Assembly: GCA_963662155.1 (NCBI GenBank)
Contig: OY759273.1
Coordinates: forward strand, 1,267,493-1,331,492
Source of the DNA: Lamellibrachia columna
Taxonomy: Eukaryota; Annelida; Polychaeta; Sabellida; Siboglinidae
Length of the DNA: 64,000 nucleotides
Reading direction: 5' to 3'
The notes under the pieces are model-generated. The model was not told the origin of the DNA, searched no databases, and saw nothing but the letters and a program-made list of their open reading frames with translations. Positions 1 through 8,982 of this stretch are shown here, one piece after another (position 1 is the stretch's first letter; every line of letters begins with the position of its first letter). A program made the translations under genes and the position numbers.

Positions 1-36
1 TTAACAAGCTCAATACACTTCACATAAAAAGCATTG

Positions 37-266
<230 letters not shown>

Positions 267-502
267 ATATATCACATACATCACATCGATCACATCAAAC
301 ACATTCATCCACAACATAATTATATCCATACCACCCATCCATCACATACATCCCGTCCATCGATAAGCGATTTTCTTAATTCTTAATTATATATTCGTTT
401 ATTGATTTCAGTTTATTTGACATTGGCAACAAGGCCTCAGGCACGTTTCTCTCGTTATTGAGGCGCGTGAGAGAATCACCTGACATTGTCCCCTACACCA
501 AT

Positions 503-1190
503 CCCTTGACGGAGCCTGTAGTTGGGCACCACTTGACGGAGCCTGTAGTTGGGCACCACTTGACGGAGCCTGTAGTTGGGCACCCCTTGACGGAGCCTGT
601 AGTTGGGCACCACTTGACGGAGCCTGTAGTTGGGCTCCCCTTGACGGAGCCTGTAGTTGGGCACCACTTAACGGAGCCTGTAGTTGGGCACCCCTTGACG
701 GAGCCTGTAGTTGGGCACCACTTGACGGAGCTTGTAGTTGGGCACCACTTGATGGAGCCTGTAGTTGGGCACCACTTGACGGAGCCTGATGTTGGGCACC
801 CCTTGACGGAGCCTGTAGTTGGGCACCACTTGACATTGCTTGTAGTTGGGCACCACTTGATGGAGCCTGTAGTTGGGCATCACTTGACGTAGCCTGTAGT
901 TGGGCACCACTTGAAGGAGCCTGTAGTTGGGCACCACTTGACGGAGCCTGTAGTTGGGCACCACTTGACGGAGCCTGTAGTTGGGCACCACTTGACGGAG
1001 CCTGTAGTTGGGCACCACTTGACGGAGCCTGTAGTTGGGCACCACTTGACGGAGCCTGTAGTTGGGCACCACTTGACGGAGCCTGTAGTTGGGCACCACT
1101 TGACGGAGCCTGTAGTTGGGCACCACTTGAAGGAGCCTGTAGTTGGGCACCACTTGACGGAACCTTTAGTTGGGCACCACTTGTCTGGGC
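503..1190. repeat. 27-bp minisatellite, about 25 copies
   Basis: The unit is 27 bp, containing the core ggagcctgtagttgggcacc, repeated about 25 times with few substitutions. Because 27 is a multiple of three, frames on both strands stay open and produce spurious 9-residue repeat proteins. No start context, splice site or non-repeat domain supports a gene. Confidence 0.95.
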
Positions 1191-1256
1191 CTGTATTTGG
1201 AACGCCACTTCAGTCTCTGTTGCTTTTCGTACATTGTTTCTCTACCCACTCGGTGT

Positions 1257-2200
1257 GTTGTCGCCTCCAGACTCACTGCGAAGCTCAGTCCAGTCCAGTC
1301 CACTCCTCTATGTCGTCGCCTCCAGACTCACTGCGAAGCTCAGCCCAGTCCAGTACACTCCTCTATGTCGTCGCCTCCAGACTCACTGCGAAGCTCAGTC
1401 CAGTCCAGTACACTCCTCTATGTCATCGCCTCCAGACTCACTGCGAAGCTCAGTCCAGTCCAGTCCACTCCTCTATGTCGTCGCCTCCAGACTCACTGTG
1501 AAGCTCAGTCCAGTCCAGTACACTCCTCTATGTCGTCGCCTCCAGACTCACTGTGAAGCTCAGTCCAGTCCAATACACTCCTCTATGTCGTCGCCTCCAG
1601 ACTCACTGTGAAGCCCAGTCCAGTCCAGTACACTCCTCTATGTCGTCGCCTCCAGACTCACTGTGAAGCTCAGTCCAGTCCAGTCCACTCCTCTATGTCG
1701 TCGCCTCCAGACTCACTGTGAAGCCCAGTCCACTCCAGTACACTCCTCTATGTCGTCGCCTCCAGACTCACTGCGAAGCTCAGTCAAGTCCAGTCCACTC
1801 CTCTATGTCGTCGCCTCCAGACTCACTGTGAAGCTCAGTCCAGTCCAGTCCACTCCTCTATGTCGTCGCCTCCAGACTCACTGTGAAGCTCAGTCCAGTC
1901 CAGTACACTCCTCTATGTCGTCGCCTCCAGACTCACTGTGAAGCCCAGTCCACTCCAGTACACTCCTCTATGTCGTCGCCTCCAGACTCACTGTGAAGCT
2001 CAGTCAAGTCCAGTCCACTCATCTATGTCGTCGCCTCCAGACTCACTGTAAAGCTCAGTCAAATCCAGTCCACTCCTCTATGTCGTCGCCTCCAGACTCA
2101 CTGTGAAGCTCAGTCAAGTCCAGTCCACTCCTCTATGTCGTCGCCTCCAGACTCACTGTGGAGCTCAGTCAAGTCCAGTCCACTCCTCTATGTCGTCGAC
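1257..2200. repeat. 55-bp minisatellite, about 17 copies
   Basis: The unit is 55 bp and contains gtcgtcgcctccagactcac, repeated in tandem about 17 times with scattered T/C changes. It begins about 65 bp after the 27-bp array ends. The unit length is not a multiple of three, so it is unlikely to be coding. Confidence 0.94.
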
Positions 2201-2690
2201 CCAACTCTTCTTCCACAGAAGTAGTCACGACATTTTTTACCCGGTCGGTTTCACTGCTTGTCAGGTTGTTGAAATGTACCACTTAATGAGAATCCATTTG
2301 GATATTGGACAATCACTTAATTGTGAATAATTAGTATTTTAATGTCAAACATGTTTCATAACTACACTGTTATCGATGTAATGTATGTCGTCTGCAGACA
2401 GGTGTGACGAACGAAAACGATTTTTCATAACAGTTTATTGCATGCGTGACATCGATACAATGGAACCGCAGTTCTAATTATATTAGGCGTTAGCAAATAC
2501 GTGTAACGTCTAAATGCCACGGCGTTGTTGCGTGTTCTGTGTGTTGCATTCCTTTGATTCTCCACACAGTTGATCCATTAGTCTTAATAACATTTAGAAA
2601 TAGAAATGAAAACTCTTTAAACTTTGGCTCTGCCAACTCGCCTCAATCTGTTTGCAGCATGTCTGGATACAAATATATATACAAATTGTT
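2201..2690. other. Unique DNA without recognisable gene
   Basis: About 490 bp of moderately AT-rich sequence between the 55-bp minisatellite and the Polinton target duplication. I see no domain-bearing frame, RNA gene or repeat in it. Confidence 0.6.
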
Positions 2691-2696
2691 AACGGC
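2691..2696. repeat. Left target-site duplication of the Polinton
   Basis: The hexamer AACGGC directly precedes the left terminal inverted repeat. The matching hexamer AACGAC directly follows the right one (20199-20204). Six-base duplications are the Polinton hallmark; five of the six bases agree. Confidence 0.85.
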
Positions 2697-2859
2697 AGTA
2701 GTAGGTATTAGCTTTTCAATCCTCACTTTTTCCAGCCCATGGTCTACATCTCCATCCGGTTGCGCGCGCAGCCCCCTAGCGGGAATGATAGCGCCATCTA
2801 GCGACTGACGCGAGCGCAGCACGCGTGCACGCGTGCTGCACGCGCATCGTCGTAACCAC
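2697..2859 (+). repeat. Polinton left terminal inverted repeat
   Basis: These 163 bp are the exact reverse complement of 20036-20198, checked base by base. The inner half is very rich in CpG and contains the palindrome cacgcgtgcacgcgtg. Beyond 2859 the two ends diverge at once. Confidence 0.97.
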
Positions 2860-3066
2860 GCAGCTCCCTAGCGGGTATTATAGCGACTGACACGTGCGTG
2901 TGCGCACATGCGCGGTCTTCTGGGTAACACGTGCGCTCTTTAGCGACTGCGACTGAATGGCGGACTGACGGGTGGGGAGATTTTTCGGGTAACAGGTGCG
3001 CTCTCTAGCGACTGCGACTGAATGGCGGGCTGACGGGCGGGTTGGCGGACTGACGGGCGGGGACAC
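2860..3066. repeat. Left subterminal imperfect direct repeats
   Basis: Inside the left repeat, short motifs from the TIR recur: ctccctagcgggtattatag echoes the TIR's ccccctagcgggaatgatag. The string gcgactgcgactgaatggcg then occurs twice, each time followed by a gactgacgggcggg-type motif. Such subterminal repeats could be terminal-protein, integrase or replication-origin binding sites. No comparable copies flank the right TIR. Confidence 0.75.
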
Positions 3067-3126
3067 CTAACGGACTTATGGTTATTGACCTAGTAAGGAG
3101 ACGAACAAAAGCGTACGGTGCACACG

Positions 3127-3136
3127 TATTTTATTG
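3127..3136 (-). terminator. Polyadenylation signal for the capsid/protease transcript
   Basis: On the minus strand AATAAA lies about 155 bp past the protease stop codon, the last gene of the leftward block. The sequence is nearly palindromic, so a plus-strand signal is present too. The 3137-3290 stretch shows no gene. Confidence 0.55.
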
Positions 3137-3290
3137 AATAAAACAAAGCGGTAGCGATACAATCGTAACGACAACAGTACAAGCGTGTTCGAATGAATAC
3201 AACGGGTATGATGACGATGAGTTGACTTGCGGATGTCGACCATCGCGCCAGAGGTCGCGAACTTACGGGTGTCTCCACCTCGCCAGAGGT

Positions 3291-3770
3291 TCAGTACGAT
3301 GTGCGATAGTATGGTATACCCTTTTTTAGTAGGTTAATCCAATCGAACACGCGACAATCGTTAGCGACCAGATCAGTCCGGAACGCGTTTACGAAAGTTC
3401 TCATAGGAGAACCGTTACATCGAAACATTATATAAGTTACACAATATTGTCCGCAAACGTTAGACAGGGGACTCTGAAGTCTCTTGCTATTATGAGTCCA
3501 CTCGGAACAGTGTTTGTTCAAGAAGGCACTGAACACGGCGTGAAGGGGCGGTAGACCGTACGAACAGAAGTATTCGCCGCGTCCGTCGGAGGATAGGTAC
3601 AGCGCTATCCAATGTTCGCCCGGTTCGTCGCCGTCGTCGGTGTTGCACACGAAGGCAATCGGCAAAGCGTCTATTGTTTTAGGCAGTCCGTCTTTGGGCA
3701 CAACGCCACCAAAGATGGACGCATTGTTCGAATCCATCGCCAGTAGACGAGCGATCTGCAGGGTGTCCAT
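3291..3770 (-). CDS. Adenain-like cysteine protease (maturation protease)
   Basis: A 159-residue protein of the adenovirus-type/Ulp1-like C48/C5 protease group found in Polintons, expected to cleave capsid and core precursors during virion assembly. Visible signatures are EHW with the presumed catalytic His at residue 53, EYFCSYGLPP at 66-75, and the nucleophile block VCGQYC with the catalytic Cys at 106 or 110 and the oxyanion Gln at 108. Relatives usually have an Asp where this protein has Cys69 (EYF-D-SYG), so the acidic member of the triad appears replaced. It starts one base after the capsid stop, implying a shared late transcript. Length is slightly short but complete for the family. 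Confidence 0.88.
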   Translation of the reverse strand: MDTLQIARLLAMDSNNASIFGGVVPKDGLPKTIDALPIAFVCNTDDGDEPGEHWIALYLSSDGRGEYFCSYGLPPLHAVFSAFLNKHCSEWTHNSKRLQSPLSNVCGQYCVTYIMFRCNGSPMRTFVNAFRTDLVANDCRVFDWINLLKKGIPYYRTSY

Positions 3771-3771
3771 C

Positions 3772-5088
3772 TCAGTAGTCGTAGATGACGTTGCGATTCT
3801 TGTCGATTTCCAGCACGGATTCGAATTCGGCGTAGGCGACGACGTTCACGGTGGTGCGAAGCGCTTCTCGGAAATGAAATTCGATGCGCAGGTTGCCTTT
3901 TTGCACCAGATTGAAGCAGGGACCGTCGCACTGGTCGGGGGTCAGATCGAAACAGAAGAAGGTGTAACCGTCTCGGTAGTCGTCGCGAGTCAGACCGTTC
4001 CCTTCGTCCTGCCAGATCTTGCCGGTTGAGGTGAACAGGCTCGTGTAGCTCCTGACGAAGAGGTTGTCCTCGAAGTTGGGCTGGAAGGGTTTGGAAGGTA
4101 TCTGACGTCCGTCCACGTACACCGAGTGGAAGCCTATGGCGTTGTTCTTGGCGTGAAACGGGTTTTTATCGTACGCACCGTTGTAGGCGTCGTTGTCGAT
4201 GCAGCACAGTACGAGACGTTTTGGCAGTGTGTTGAGGAACAGGTTCTCGTGCGTGTGCGACCGAGCCCCCGCGGGAATGGAGTACACCTTCATACTGACG
4301 GGTCGTAACGCATACTTGACCGTACTCTTCTCGAGTGCTTTGATGTGAGCCAATTGCACGGCTGGATTGAGGGTGGCCTTCTTGACGAACAAGGTTGCAT
4401 TGACGATCGTTATCTTGTAATCGGGGGCTGCTCCTCCAGCTATCAACGCAAACGACGGCTTACTACGCACCAGTCGTATCTTGACGTCGACTCCGTTGAT
4501 TAGGAATTTATCCTGTAGAAATATATCCACGTGGAGACGACCCATCATGTCGACCACGCGACTGCCTGTTATGTACTCTCGTCGAGTCACGAACCCGGGG
4601 TTAGGATCGACTCCGCCTGCCAGATCGACGGCACTCATGCGACTAGCCTTGTCCTTGTACCACAGCTGATTCGTCAGCTGCGTCGACTTGGCACCGACTC
4701 CGTAAGTCAACAGCGTTTCCACGAAGGCCCTATACGCGTACGTGTTGGTCGACTGGGTCACGAGCGTGCCGTTCAGGAAGACGTCGACCTGGCTAAACAG
4801 CGAATGCAGCCAGTTGTTCACCGGTCCTACGGGTGCAGCCGCGTCGAGATCGGCTCCGTTGGGTTGCGTCACCTTCACCTGCACGTGTATCATCGTGTTG
4901 GCGAGATCTATGTAATCATCGCCCGAACCGGGGATGAAGAATTCTATCGGACCTCCAGAGTCCAGAGATGCCGTGTGTTGATGTTCCACCACGTGACTGG
5001 CGATGATGCAGTTCTGAGTGGGAGGCACGGTAAAGAGATCCAGCTCGCTCTTGACTCCCTCACACGACTGTCTATGCACGAATGCCAT
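3772..5088 (-). CDS. Major capsid protein, double jelly-roll (Polinton hexon-like)
   Basis: A 438-residue protein with the typical Polinton/adintovirus capsid sequence, of the family often annotated as F54H12.2-like. Recognisable blocks are the N-terminal FTVPPTQNCI, SGGPIEFFIPGSGDDYIDL around residues 43-61, LHSLFSQVDVFLNGTLV around 94-110, and YRDGYTFFCFDLTPDQC near 365-385. Family members form pseudo-hexameric trimers building an icosahedral shell, as adenovirus hexon does. The frame is intact. A TATAAAA-type box lies about 80 bp upstream of the start (5167-5176), and the protease follows directly. No internal break or missing block was seen. Confidence 0.93.
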   Translation of the reverse strand: MAFVHRQSCEGVKSELDLFTVPPTQNCIIASHVVEHQHTASLDSGGPIEFFIPGSGDDYIDLANTMIHVQVKVTQPNGADLDAAAPVGPVNNWLHSLFSQVDVFLNGTLVTQSTNTYAYRAFVETLLTYGVGAKSTQLTNQLWYKDKASRMSAVDLAGGVDPNPGFVTRREYITGSRVVDMMGRLHVDIFLQDKFLINGVDVKIRLVRSKPSFALIAGGAAPDYKITIVNATLFVKKATLNPAVQLAHIKALEKSTVKYALRPVSMKVYSIPAGARSHTHENLFLNTLPKRLVLCCIDNDAYNGAYDKNPFHAKNNAIGFHSVYVDGRQIPSKPFQPNFEDNLFVRSYTSLFTSTGKIWQDEGNGLTRDDYRDGYTFFCFDLTPDQCDGPCFNLVQKGNLRIEFHFREALRTTVNVVAYAEFESVLEIDKNRNVIYDY

Positions 5089-5095
5089 TGTTGAT

Positions 5096-5302
5096 CTCTC
5101 GTTTCTTGAACGTCCGTCTCTCGCTTCGTCTCTTTACTATAGTGATTGTCGTCTTCGAGGACGGTTGTTTTATACCCTTAGTTAAAGTCACGGTGTTTAT
5201 GTCGCGGCGCAACAGAACGTCCAGTCCACGACCTCATCGGTATTACACACCGACGAAGTCGGGCAGCGCACCGCCGACCAGGCGCGCGTAAGAATCGTAA
5301 TT
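5096..5302 (-). pseudogene. Decayed, internally deleted second copy of the pX-like core gene
   Basis: Read on the minus strand, this stretch matches both ends of the intact pX-like gene (5416-5811). An N-terminal part resembles NYNDYYARQAGGALPYF (about 5302-5206). A C-terminal part resembles the basic tail ending KKREI (about 5190-5096). The middle of the gene is missing, and at least two in-frame stops interrupt the N-terminal part (about 5250). A different frame stays open from 5432 to 5178 (84 residues, basic C-terminus) and overlaps it, but I do not recognise that product. The copy lies between the capsid gene and the intact pX gene, so tandem duplication followed by decay is the simplest reading. 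Confidence 0.72.
5167..5176 (-). promoter_or_regulatory. TATA box upstream of major capsid gene
   Basis: The minus strand reads ggtataaaac about 80 bp before the capsid start codon, inside the decayed pX copy. Similar TATAAAAG or TATAAAG boxes precede other leftward late genes (9382-9389, 6956-6962). Confidence 0.5.
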
Positions 5303-5415
5303 CGGCGGGAAGTCCGTAAGTCATCGGTGTGCTCGTGTGGGAGGTCTCATGTCTATACACGATCGTATACGGTGTGTTCGTGTAGGAGATCGGATAGTTC
5401 ACGAAGACCTTATAG

Positions 5416-5811
5416 TTATACACGAGCGTCATTGTCGAATATGTCGATCTCTCGTTTCTTGGACGTCCGTTTCTTGCGTCGATACTTTACTGCACTGATT
5501 CTCGCCTTCGCAGTCGGTCGCTTTATACGTTTACCCGGGGGAGGTCGAAGTCCCGTCAACAAGGCATCGGTGACGCGTCGCTTGGCAGCCGTTTTTATGT
5601 TCTGACCCGATAAGACATCGCCGGCTATACGAACGCCGGTCTTCAACGCTCCCTTACCCAAAGCCACGGCACCTCTCTTGATGAGCGGCATGGCGCTGCG
5701 CAACAGACCGCTGAACAGACTGCCCAGTCCGTGACCTCGTTGGTATTGCGCACCGGCGAAGTAGGGCAGCGCACCGCCAGCCTGACGCGCGTAATAATCG
5801 TTGTAGTTCAT
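5416..5811 (-). CDS. pX-like basic core/minor virion protein
   Basis: A 131-residue basic protein matching the adenovirus pX/mu-like core proteins of adintoviruses. It starts with a tyrosine-rich NYNDYYARQAGG block, has a glycine- and leucine-rich amphipathic stretch (HGLGSLFSGLLRS, residues 27-39), and ends in an Arg/Lys-rich tail (about 90-125) suited to DNA binding. QAGG-A at residues 11-15 fits the adenain cleavage consensus (M/I/L/N/Q)-x-G-G-x, so the N-terminus is probably processed by the element's own protease. The start codon abuts the penton stop (5811). The element carries a second, broken copy next door. Confidence 0.82.
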   Translation of the reverse strand: MNYNDYYARQAGGALPYFAGAQYQRGHGLGSLFSGLLRSAMPLIKRGAVALGKGALKTGVRIAGDVLSGQNIKTAAKRRVTDALLTGLRPPPGKRIKRPTAKARISAVKYRRKKRTSKKREIDIFDNDARV

Positions 5812-6644
5812 TAGAACAGTCCGGTCTTGCGTCGACGAAAATGAAGCGTCACCGTTACTCGACCGTATTCGAATGGCACGCGTCGACCCATGTCGTCTCT
5901 TATATCCACTTCGATCGAGTGGAAGTTCGAGCGCAACAGAGGTATGTAGTGAACGTTAGTGAAACGTTCGGACACCCTGTCACCGTGACGTCCGCTAATC
6001 GGAATGGATCGCAACAGTGGTGCGAGAGTGTCACCCACTATACGAGACTCCACGACGTCCGTGTATACGTATAGGGTGTTGAACCCCTGCGTCATGTCCA
6101 CCACGTCGGGGGCTTCGATGTGGAAAGGGTACGAGGAGTCGGAAGGTCGAGAGTCGGGGACGAGTGACGACGCGGACGTAGCAGTCGTTTCCGTTCCGGT
6201 GACCACTTTCTTGTGGAATCCTAACATGCAAGTAGTCGAACTGTGGTACGGTATGGTGAACCTGGTGTTCTCCGTCATGTGTAACGTCATTTTTTGAGTG
6301 ACGGAACTATAGCTCATTTGAGCTCGTGTCTTCTCCGTTCTCAGACTGTACAGTCCGTTGTTGACGTGGTACATCAATGTTAACGGATCGTCGTAATATC
6401 CACACGACAATTTCGCGCGTCGAGTCACGTCGGGAACATCGACCTCTTCGAGGAATAACCAGACATCGTTCTCCGTGACGTTGTACCAAGTGTGCGAATA
6501 CTGCATCTCTGTCAATCCGCACTCCCACTCGCCGATCAGCTCGACTCGGTGAGGCAACTCCGTGACGTAATGGGTCAAGGTGTTGTCGGGGTGTATCGTC
6601 ATAGAAGCGTTGCTAGGCAGCGTCATGTAGAAATCAGTCGTCAT
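5811..6644 (-). CDS. Penton (minor capsid) protein, single jelly-roll
   Basis: A 277-residue intact protein typical of the Polinton/adintovirus penton-like minor capsid. Its N-terminus reads FYMTLPSNASMTIHPDNTL, followed by the WECGLTEMQY block (about residues 39-48) and a C-terminal strand rich in RRR. The family fills the icosahedral vertices beside the double-jelly-roll capsid. It overlaps the upstream membrane-protein gene by 11 bp and touches the downstream pX-like gene, indicating a compact late gene block. Confidence 0.9.
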   Translation of the reverse strand: MTTDFYMTLPSNASMTIHPDNTLTHYVTELPHRVELIGEWECGLTEMQYSHTWYNVTENDVWLFLEEVDVPDVTRRAKLSCGYYDDPLTLMYHVNNGLYSLRTEKTRAQMSYSSVTQKMTLHMTENTRFTIPYHSSTTCMLGFHKKVVTGTETTATSASSLVPDSRPSDSSYPFHIEAPDVVDMTQGFNTLYVYTDVVESRIVGDTLAPLLRSIPISGRHGDRVSERFTNVHYIPLLRSNFHSIEVDIRDDMGRRVPFEYGRVTVTLHFRRRKTGLF

Positions 6645-6927
6645 TGCGTCTCAACGTGGGATTGGGTAATAGATAGCCCAACGAGCTGCTCAACAGAGCC
6701 GTCCACAGATTAGAATCGCCGTGACCGACAGTCAGGTTGTAGATGCTTATCACGATGACCGTGTACAAGATGACGATCTGACACAGAAACACTATCTCCT
6801 CTTTGGGACACTTGATACCGAACAGATGCCAAGGAGTGCTGTCGTTCGTCGCGTCGGTGCAATCCTCCTCCTCCGCCTCCTCTACCTCCTCTACGACGAC
6901 AGTGTGCGGTGCCGTGTCTTGATCCAT
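6634..6927 (-). CDS. Small single-pass membrane protein, conserved in Polintons
   Basis: A 97-residue protein with an acidic N-terminus (EEVEEAEEEDCTD, about residues 13-25), a conserved CPKEEI motif (40-45) and one strong hydrophobic segment (about 46-66, FLCQIVILYTVIVISIY). It ends in a semi-hydrophobic tail. Proteins of this layout with a CPKEE motif before the helix sit beside the penton in many animal Polintons. Their role is unknown; a virion or internal membrane function is only inferred. A TATAAAG box lies about 30 bp upstream. Confidence 0.75.
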   Translation of the reverse strand: MDQDTAPHTVVVEEVEEAEEEDCTDATNDSTPWHLFGIKCPKEEIVFLCQIVILYTVIVISIYNLTVGHGDSNLWTALLSSSLGYLLPNPTLRRNDD

Positions 6928-6955
6928 AATGACAATCCGTCTTGCATCGTTTAGT

Positions 6956-6962
6956 CTTTATA
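6956..6962 (-). promoter_or_regulatory. TATA box for the membrane-protein/penton block
   Basis: The minus strand reads TATAAAG about 30 bp before the start codon at 6927, overlapping the integrase stop codon. The position suits a late promoter embedded in the preceding gene. Confidence 0.45.
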
Positions 6963-7952
6963 GTGAAGTGAGCGACCTGGCGTCGATCCAGCTGTTGAAT
7001 TTGGACGTGTATCCGAACCATTTCACCAAAGCATTCGTTCGAGCGCCGACCTTACGACGTTCCAGCACCGCTTCCACTCGGAACGTTTTATCGCTCGCTA
7101 TCACCACTTTCTGCAGCTCCAGTTCGTAGAAGGTGCCTTCCAACACGTCGCCGAGATCGTCTCGCAGGCGGTACACGGGTGGTTCGGAGGGGTGAACTTC
7201 GTGCACGGTGAACACCTCTTCGCTCCAGTTCGGCTCGTAGCCCTTTTCGAACGTGCCTTTGTACTTGCTGACACGCACGCGATCTGACGTTTCTTGATTC
7301 TTTGCGGTCATCTGTGATGGAGCCATACCGAGGCTGCGGTGGCGGGTGTCGTTGTACGTTCGCACCAGATCCGGAAGGACCTCGATGTAACGCCACGACT
7401 GAACTTTCGTGAAGTAGCGCCACAAGCGACCCTTCAACGTCTTGTTGAAACGTTCCACGATGCTCGCCTTCGTCTCCGCGTTGTGTGTGGCGAAGTGATG
7501 AACGCCACGTTTTCGTAAGAGCGTCTGAACGGATTTATTCAGAAATTCCTTCCACGATCCGTCTGTAACGTCTGCGGCTGGTCGTCCGCGAACGCGATTC
7601 GCAGAGCGGCGACCAACGACGCGGCGGACTTGCTAGGCATAGGAACGCATTTGGCTCGCTTCGAAAAGACGTCGATCGTCGTGAGGAGAAAGGTCATACC
7701 GTTGTTGTCGTCTTTCAACGTCGTCAGGTCGACGAGATCGGCCTGCCACTGTTGATTCATACCGCCCACGATGACGCGTCGTCTCTTGAAACGTCGTCTT
7801 GCTGGTTTGTGTAAGCTGTAGGCGTCCTGTTCCGACAACCATCGCGCGACTATTTTTTGCGGCGCGTGCGTGACGCGTCGCAAGGCGTCGACGCCTCCGT
7901 AACTGCCTACCCGACTCGGATCGAAATAGACCTTCTTCAGTGTCTTCGTCAT
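6958..7952 (-). pseudogene. DDE integrase with chromodomain, broken by one frameshift
   Basis: Retroviral-type integrase of Polintons, which inserts the element with a 6-bp duplication. The N-terminal part starts at the Met of MTKTLKKVYFDPSRVG (7952). It includes WQADLVDL with the first catalytic Asp and LQTDRG with the second. A one-base change in minus-strand cgtggaaggaattt (about 7546-7553) ends this frame at 7539. The rest of the core, including the ERFNKTLKG block with the expected catalytic Glu (near 7458), continues in another frame. It goes on to a C-terminal chromodomain-like segment (VEAVLERRKVG to FNSWIDARSL) ending at 6958. All three acidic residues survive. Whether the break is real, an assembly error or a programmed shift is unresolved. 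Confidence 0.88.
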
Positions 7953-8055
7953 CGTTAAAACAGAAGATCCGACGCGTTGACGACGACGGTGACGTTGACG
8001 ACTCCCGAGTACTGACGAACGACGAGGAGTGCGCTGACGTATAGTAGGACGCACG

Positions 8056-8226
8056 TTATTGTTCCCACAACGGTAACGACCGAACAACAGTCTGGCAACG
8101 AAACCATAGTCCGAATAACACCTGTTGTATAAGAATTCCGGCTGCAATGTCACCGAGCGAGGTAAGTCCGTTAAACAATAGCGTAGCGACGATGGAACGA
8201 TGCGTGTCTTGCGAATCCAACGACAT
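8056..8226 (-). CDS. Possible small hydrophobic protein
   Basis: Between the integrase and the next gene, a 56-residue minus-strand frame starts MSLDSQDTHRSIVATLLFNG. It contains a long hydrophobic, amphipathic stretch (about residues 12-42). A longer frame with an upstream Met begins at 8319. It could be a small membrane or lytic peptide of the virion, or just the decayed C-terminal end of the neighbouring gene. I do not recognise it. The stretch 7953-8055 shows nothing else. Confidence 0.3.
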   Translation of the reverse strand: MSLDSQDTHRSIVATLLFNGLTSLGDIAAGILIQQVLFGLWFRCQTVVRSLPLWEQ

Positions 8227-8255
8227 GAGTCGGTTACGACTATGACGTAGTCTCC

Positions 8256-8978
8256 TTATAAGGCGAGCCAACGAGGCGGCGTGGGTGTGGGGTGTCTCGG
8301 ACGAGCGAGGGGTGTCCAACGTAGAGATTTTCGTGCGCTACCAACAGCACGCGGGGTAGCGGTAGACCGGCGAGAGAGAGAGTCCGTTTGTATGTAGGTT
8401 CTCCGGGCTGCGTTACCGATCAACTCCATGGGTATGTTGACGGTGCGGAGTTGTTTCGCGAGCGACCTCCAACCCGTTGGAGCGTCGGTCTTTCTCTTAC
8501 GCAACAGATCGTGAACGAGATCCACCGCGTTACTTCCCGCAACGGGAAAACCCTCGTGCACGAGTTCGCCGCGATCGCTCCACGCGACGTTTCTTTTGAG
8601 ATGTTCCATCAATCGTCTGGCTTTGACCTGCAGACTCTTGGGAACGGTGTCCAAGACGGTAGCCTCCAGTCTTCTAATAGGAGTGTCCTCCTCCTCCTCC
8701 TCATCCTTCGTCTTTGAATCTTTCGTCGATTCGTTCACCGAGATCGTGCGTATCGGTTCCTTGACGCGTTTATCGACCAGACCGTTGTACCGTTGCAACA
8801 CCTGATTATACAGCGTTACCTTTATCCCGTCGTCGAGGTCCTTTCTATCGAGGATGGTCTTCATCTCCTCGTCGAGGGTTTGCACTATCTTGCCTACGGT
8901 ATCCGTTGGAGGAGGTTGCGAACGAAGTGCATCCAACAATCGAGGGTCTACCAAAGCCATCTTTCGCGCGTGATCCAT
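8256..8978 (-). CDS. Conserved Polinton protein of unknown function (coiled-coil/acidic middle)
   Basis: A 240-residue protein beginning MDHARKMALVDPRLLDALR, a start widely conserved among animal Polintons. It has a helical N-terminal third with a conserved LYNQVLQRY block (about residues 56-64), an acidic linker (DEEEEEDTP, about 92-100) and a GWRSLAKQLRTVNIPMELIG block (about 177-196) before a Pro/Arg-rich end. The last 45 residues look unlike relatives and may follow a frame change near 8390. Its place between packaging ATPase and integrase suggests a virion or morphogenesis role, but no function is established from sequence. Confidence 0.72.
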   Translation of the reverse strand: MDHARKMALVDPRLLDALRSQPPPTDTVGKIVQTLDEEMKTILDRKDLDDGIKVTLYNQVLQRYNGLVDKRVKEPIRTISVNESTKDSKTKDEEEEEDTPIRRLEATVLDTVPKSLQVKARRLMEHLKRNVAWSDRGELVHEGFPVAGSNAVDLVHDLLRKRKTDAPTGWRSLAKQLRTVNIPMELIGNAARRTYIQTDSLSRRSTATPRAVGSARKSLRWTPLARPRHPTPTPPRWLAL

Positions 8979-8982
8979 GCGT

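Noticed and set aside
408..1208. 266-residue SSGAQLQAP repeat protein
   Set aside because: Artefact of the 27-bp minisatellite, open in several frames on both strands.
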